Of a stretch of DNA of 7,337 nucleotides, positions 5,887 to 7,337 are shown piece after piece. The stretch spans positions 1-7,337 of the forward strand of contig CAMPGU010000206.1 in assembly GCA_946885645.1 (NCBI GenBank), given 5' to 3'. The stretch is from an uncultured Haloferula sp. (GTDB taxonomy: Bacteria; Verrucomicrobiota; Verrucomicrobiae; Verrucomicrobiales; Akkermansiaceae). The translations under genes and the position numbers were made by a program. Position 1 is the first letter of the stretch. Each line of letters opens with the position of its first letter. Under the pieces are notes generated by a model. It did no database searches and had not been told where the DNA came from. It was given only the letters and a program-made list of their open reading frames with translations.

Positions 5887-6888
5887 TCAGAGGAGCTCGG
5901 CGATCTGCACGGCGTTGAGCGCGGCACCCTTGCGCACCTGGTCCCCGACCACCCAGAGGTCGAGGGCGTTTTCCAGGACGAGGTTTTTCCGGATGCGGCC
6001 GACCAGGCAGTCATCCTTGCCGGTGGTATCGAGCGGCACGGGGAAAACCATCTTGGCCGGATCATCCACCACCTTCACGCCGGGCTTGCCCGCGAAGGCG
6101 GCGCGGGCGGCTTCCACATCGACCGGACGCTCGAACTGCGCGGTGATGGACACCGAATGCGAACGATATACCGGCACGCGCACGCAGGTGCAGGAAACCT
6201 TCAGATCCGCGTGACCGAGGATCTTCCGGCCTTCGTTGAGCATCTTCAGCTCCTCCTTGGTGTAGCCGTTGTCGGTGAAGACATCGACCTGCGGGATCAC
6301 GTTGAAGGCGATCTGGCGTGAATAAACCTTCGGCTCGAAAGATTGGCCGGCGGCGATGGCCTTCATCTGCTCTTCCAGCTCCAGGATGCCCTGGGCACCC
6401 GAGCCGGAAACGGCCTGGTAGGAAGAGGCGATGATCGCCTTCAACCCGAAGGCCCGGTGCAGCGGCGCCAGCGCCATCAGGGAAATGATGGTGGTGCAGT
6501 TCGGGTTCGCGATAATTCCCCGCGGGCGGTTCTCCGCGGCTTCCGGATTGATTTCCGGCACCACCAGCGGGACGTCCGCATCCATCCGGAAGGCGGAAGA
6601 ATTGTCGATCACCACCGCGCCGGCAGCCGCGGCGGAAGGGCCGAATTCCTTTGAAATCCCGCCGCCCGCCGAGAAGAGGGCGATATCCACGCCGGCAAAG
6701 CTGTCATGGGTGAGCTCCTGCACGACGACCTCCCGGCCGGCAAAGGAGATACGTTTCCCCGCCGAGCGCGCGGATGCCAGCACGGTCAGCTGGCCGACCG
6801 GGAAATTCCGCTGTTCGAGACAGAGGCGCATTTCTTCGCCCACCGCTCCGGTGGCGCCTACGATGGCGACGTGCTTGGCTTCGCTCAT
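5887..6888 (-). CDS. asd: Aspartate-semialdehyde dehydrogenase
   Basis: A 333-residue enzyme that reduces aspartyl-4-phosphate to aspartate-4-semialdehyde with NADPH, the branch-point step to lysine/diaminopimelate, threonine and methionine. Motifs in order: the nucleotide-binding loop VGATGAVG at 10-17, SARSAGK at 39-45, SAGGG at 73-77, the DNSSAFRMD block at 95-103, catalytic Cys131 in NPNCTT, SYQAVSGSG at 156-164, the catalytic-region RVPVYRSH at 237-244 (His244), and the C-terminal WVVGDQVRKGAALNAVQIAE at 312-331. It is full length and intact, of the common bacterial (non-fungal) type. The frame is open to 6987, but the 33 extra residues are Arg-rich, unlike the family, and lie upstream of and across the promoter; ATG at 6888 places the Rossmann motif correctly. 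It is the likely first gene of an asd-ispA transcript. Confidence 0.96.
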   Translation of the reverse strand: MSEAKHVAIVGATGAVGEEMRLCLEQRNFPVGQLTVLASARSAGKRISFAGREVVVQELTHDSFAGVDIALFSAGGGISKEFGPSAAAAGAVVIDNSSAFRMDADVPLVVPEINPEAAENRPRGIIANPNCTTIISLMALAPLHRAFGLKAIIASSYQAVSGSGAQGILELEEQMKAIAAGQSFEPKVYSRQIAFNVIPQVDVFTDNGYTKEELKMLNEGRKILGHADLKVSCTCVRVPVYRSHSVSITAQFERPVDVEAARAAFAGKPGVKVVDDPAKMVFPVPLDTTGKDDCLVGRIRKNLVLENALDLWVVGDQVRKGAALNAVQIAELL

Positions 6889-6909
6889 GATTGGTTTTCG
6901 GGAGCGGCG

Positions 6910-6937
6910 AGTGTAGGGCCGGAACCCCGTCTGGCAA
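6910..6937 (-). promoter_or_regulatory. Sigma-70-like promoter of asd
   Basis: Read on the minus strand, TTGCCA (plus 6932-6937) is 5/6 to the -35 consensus, followed by 16 nt and TACACT (plus 6910-6915), 4/6 to the -10 consensus. Transcription would start near 6903, leaving only about 15 nt before the asd ATG. This leaves no room for a lysine riboswitch and fits the absence of a Shine-Dalgarno sequence. Confidence 0.5.
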
Positions 6938-6972
6938 CCGAATCGTGCGCGGGCGCGCATCCGGCTTTTGCC

Positions 6973-7000
6973 TTGCGCGGCCAGCACGAACCGTTAGAGT
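6973..7000 (+). promoter_or_regulatory. Weak promoter candidate for the small lipoprotein
   Basis: TTGCGC (6973-6978), 16 nt, then TAGAGT (6995-7000; 4/6 to the -10 consensus). It would start transcription near 7007 and give a leader of about 50 nt. It is back to back with the asd promoter in the 168-bp divergent region; the -35 match is poor (3/6). Confidence 0.33.
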
Positions 7001-7056
7001 CGCGCAGGGTGCGGATTACGTCCGGAAACCCGTGATACCAACCGAAAGCAACTACC

Positions 7057-7182
7057 ATGAAACTCATCAAGATCGTTTCCCTCGCCGCAGCCGCTGTCGG
7101 AACCCTGCTCGCCGCTTCCTGCTGCGAAAGCCGCCCGGCCCCCGCCCCCTCCAGCCCGACCTACGTGGCACCCGCCAAGTAA
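7057..7182 (+). CDS. Very small predicted lipoprotein (41 aa)
   Basis: This short ORF encodes 41 residues: a basic start MKLIK, a hydrophobic core IVSLAAAAVGTLLAA (6-20), then SCCES (21-25) and a Pro/Ala-rich tail ending in TYVAPAK. LAASC (18-22) is a serviceable, slightly atypical lipobox, with Ala instead of Leu at -3 and Cys22 as the lipidated residue; Cys23 follows directly. Mature length would be only about 20 residues. I recall similar tiny SCC-plus-proline proteins in Verrucomicrobiota genomes, but their function is unknown to me. Support for it being real: a promoter candidate upstream, a strong terminator 47 nt after the TAA, and a clean signal-peptide pattern. It could instead be part of a regulatory leader. 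GAAAG at 7044-7048 is at most a weak ribosome site. Confidence 0.65.
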   Translation: MKLIKIVSLAAAAVGTLLAASCCESRPAPAPSSPTYVAPAK

Positions 7183-7193
7183 GACGGGTCGGT

Positions 7194-7216
7194 TGCATGG
7201 ACCTCCGGTCCCTGCA
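7194..7216 (+). repeat. Upstream hairpin preceding the terminator
   Basis: TGCATGGACC (7194-7203) and GGTCCCTGCA (7207-7216) pair with one T/C mismatch around a TCC loop: nine Watson-Crick pairs. There is no T-tract after it, so it is not itself a terminator. Its arms share GGACC/GGTCC and CTGCA elements with the terminator hairpin 13 nt downstream, so alternative pairing between the two is possible. Confidence 0.55.
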
Positions 7217-7228
7217 CGATGACTCACC

Positions 7229-7266
7229 GCAGGGTGGACCGCCCGCCGGTCCGCCCTGCAATTTTT
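7229..7266 (+). terminator. Rho-independent terminator after the small lipoprotein
   Basis: GCAGGGTGGACC (7229-7240) pairs with GGTCCGCCCTGC (7248-7259): a 12-bp stem with a single T-G wobble, a 7-nt loop, then AA and five T (7262-7266). This is a strong, GC-rich intrinsic terminator for rightward transcription and would isolate the lipoprotein gene from whatever begins downstream. Confidence 0.88.
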
Positions 7267-7319
7267 GACCTGCAATCATTTTTCTCGCGAAATCCGTAAT
7301 ACGCCTTTTGACTCGCGCC

Positions 7320-7337
7320 ATGTGCCGCGTCATTGCC
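7320..7337 (+). CDS. Possible start of a gene running off the window (ParA-like?)
   Basis: ATG at 7320 opens a frame MCRVIA that is uninterrupted to the window edge. Six residues prove little, but RVIA after the start resembles the first strand of ParA/Soj-type ATPases, which is normally followed by a P-loop (KGGVGKTT). TAATAC at 7297-7302 could be a -10 element about 18 nt before the ATG; TTGACC (7265-7270) is too far (26 nt) to be its -35. No Shine-Dalgarno sequence. Treat as a hint only. Confidence 0.25.

Noticed and set aside
6889..6987. N-terminal extension of Asd to 6987
   Set aside because: Arg-rich residues unlike the family, and the region contains the asd promoter; the Rossmann motif begins right after the ATG at 6888.
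7067..7333. Minus-strand 88-codon frame across the lipoprotein and terminator
   Set aside because: It reads through a strong intrinsic terminator hairpin and is extremely Arg/Gly-rich, typical of a shadow frame.

Overview
This GC-rich window carries densely packed bacterial chromosomal genes. Several features suggest Verrucomicrobiota (Luteolibacter/Haloferula-like): a PEP-CTERM protein, a DUF5069 protein, a tiny lipoprotein with a Ser-Cys-Cys motif, mostly weak or absent Shine-Dalgarno sequences, and a DUF2063 protein of the form I associate with Planctomycetes/Verrucomicrobia. This placement is inference from gene content; there is no rRNA or other phylogenetic marker.

Left part (1-1460, + strand): the 3' portion of a HvfC/BufC-type (DUF2063) protein, whose relatives are partner proteins of MNIO/DUF692 peptide-modifying enzymes. 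It is followed by a DUF5069 protein and a small VF530-type DNA-binding protein, the last two overlapping by ATGA. This run meets the next operon tail to tail with only 6 nt between stop codons.

Middle (1467-4182): a leftward two-gene operon, a MocR-type regulator (GntR winged helix fused to a PLP aminotransferase fold) followed by an EamA/DMT exporter, overlapping by 4 nt. Upstream lies a divergent intergenic region with a perfect 7+1+7 palindrome and a third copy of CTGTAC, the best candidate operator in the window. A 69-residue two-helix membrane protein is transcribed away from it. The regulator probably senses an amino-acid- or vitamin-B6-like ligand and controls the exporter.

Right part (4198-7337): a leftward PEP-CTERM exported protein, a leftward pair of ispA (short-chain prenyl diphosphate synthase) and asd (aspartate-semialdehyde dehydrogenase) with a good sigma-70-like promoter very close to the asd start, then a rightward 41-residue lipoprotein. 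The lipoprotein is followed by two successive hairpins, the second a strong intrinsic terminator. A possible new gene starts in the last 18 bases.

Most of the content is housekeeping or common accessory genes. I see no CRISPR array, tRNA, rRNA, insertion sequence or phage gene. The items most worth following are the truncated BufC-like gene (a hint of an MNIO/RiPP locus just upstream), the MocR operator region, and the tandem hairpins after the lipoprotein.
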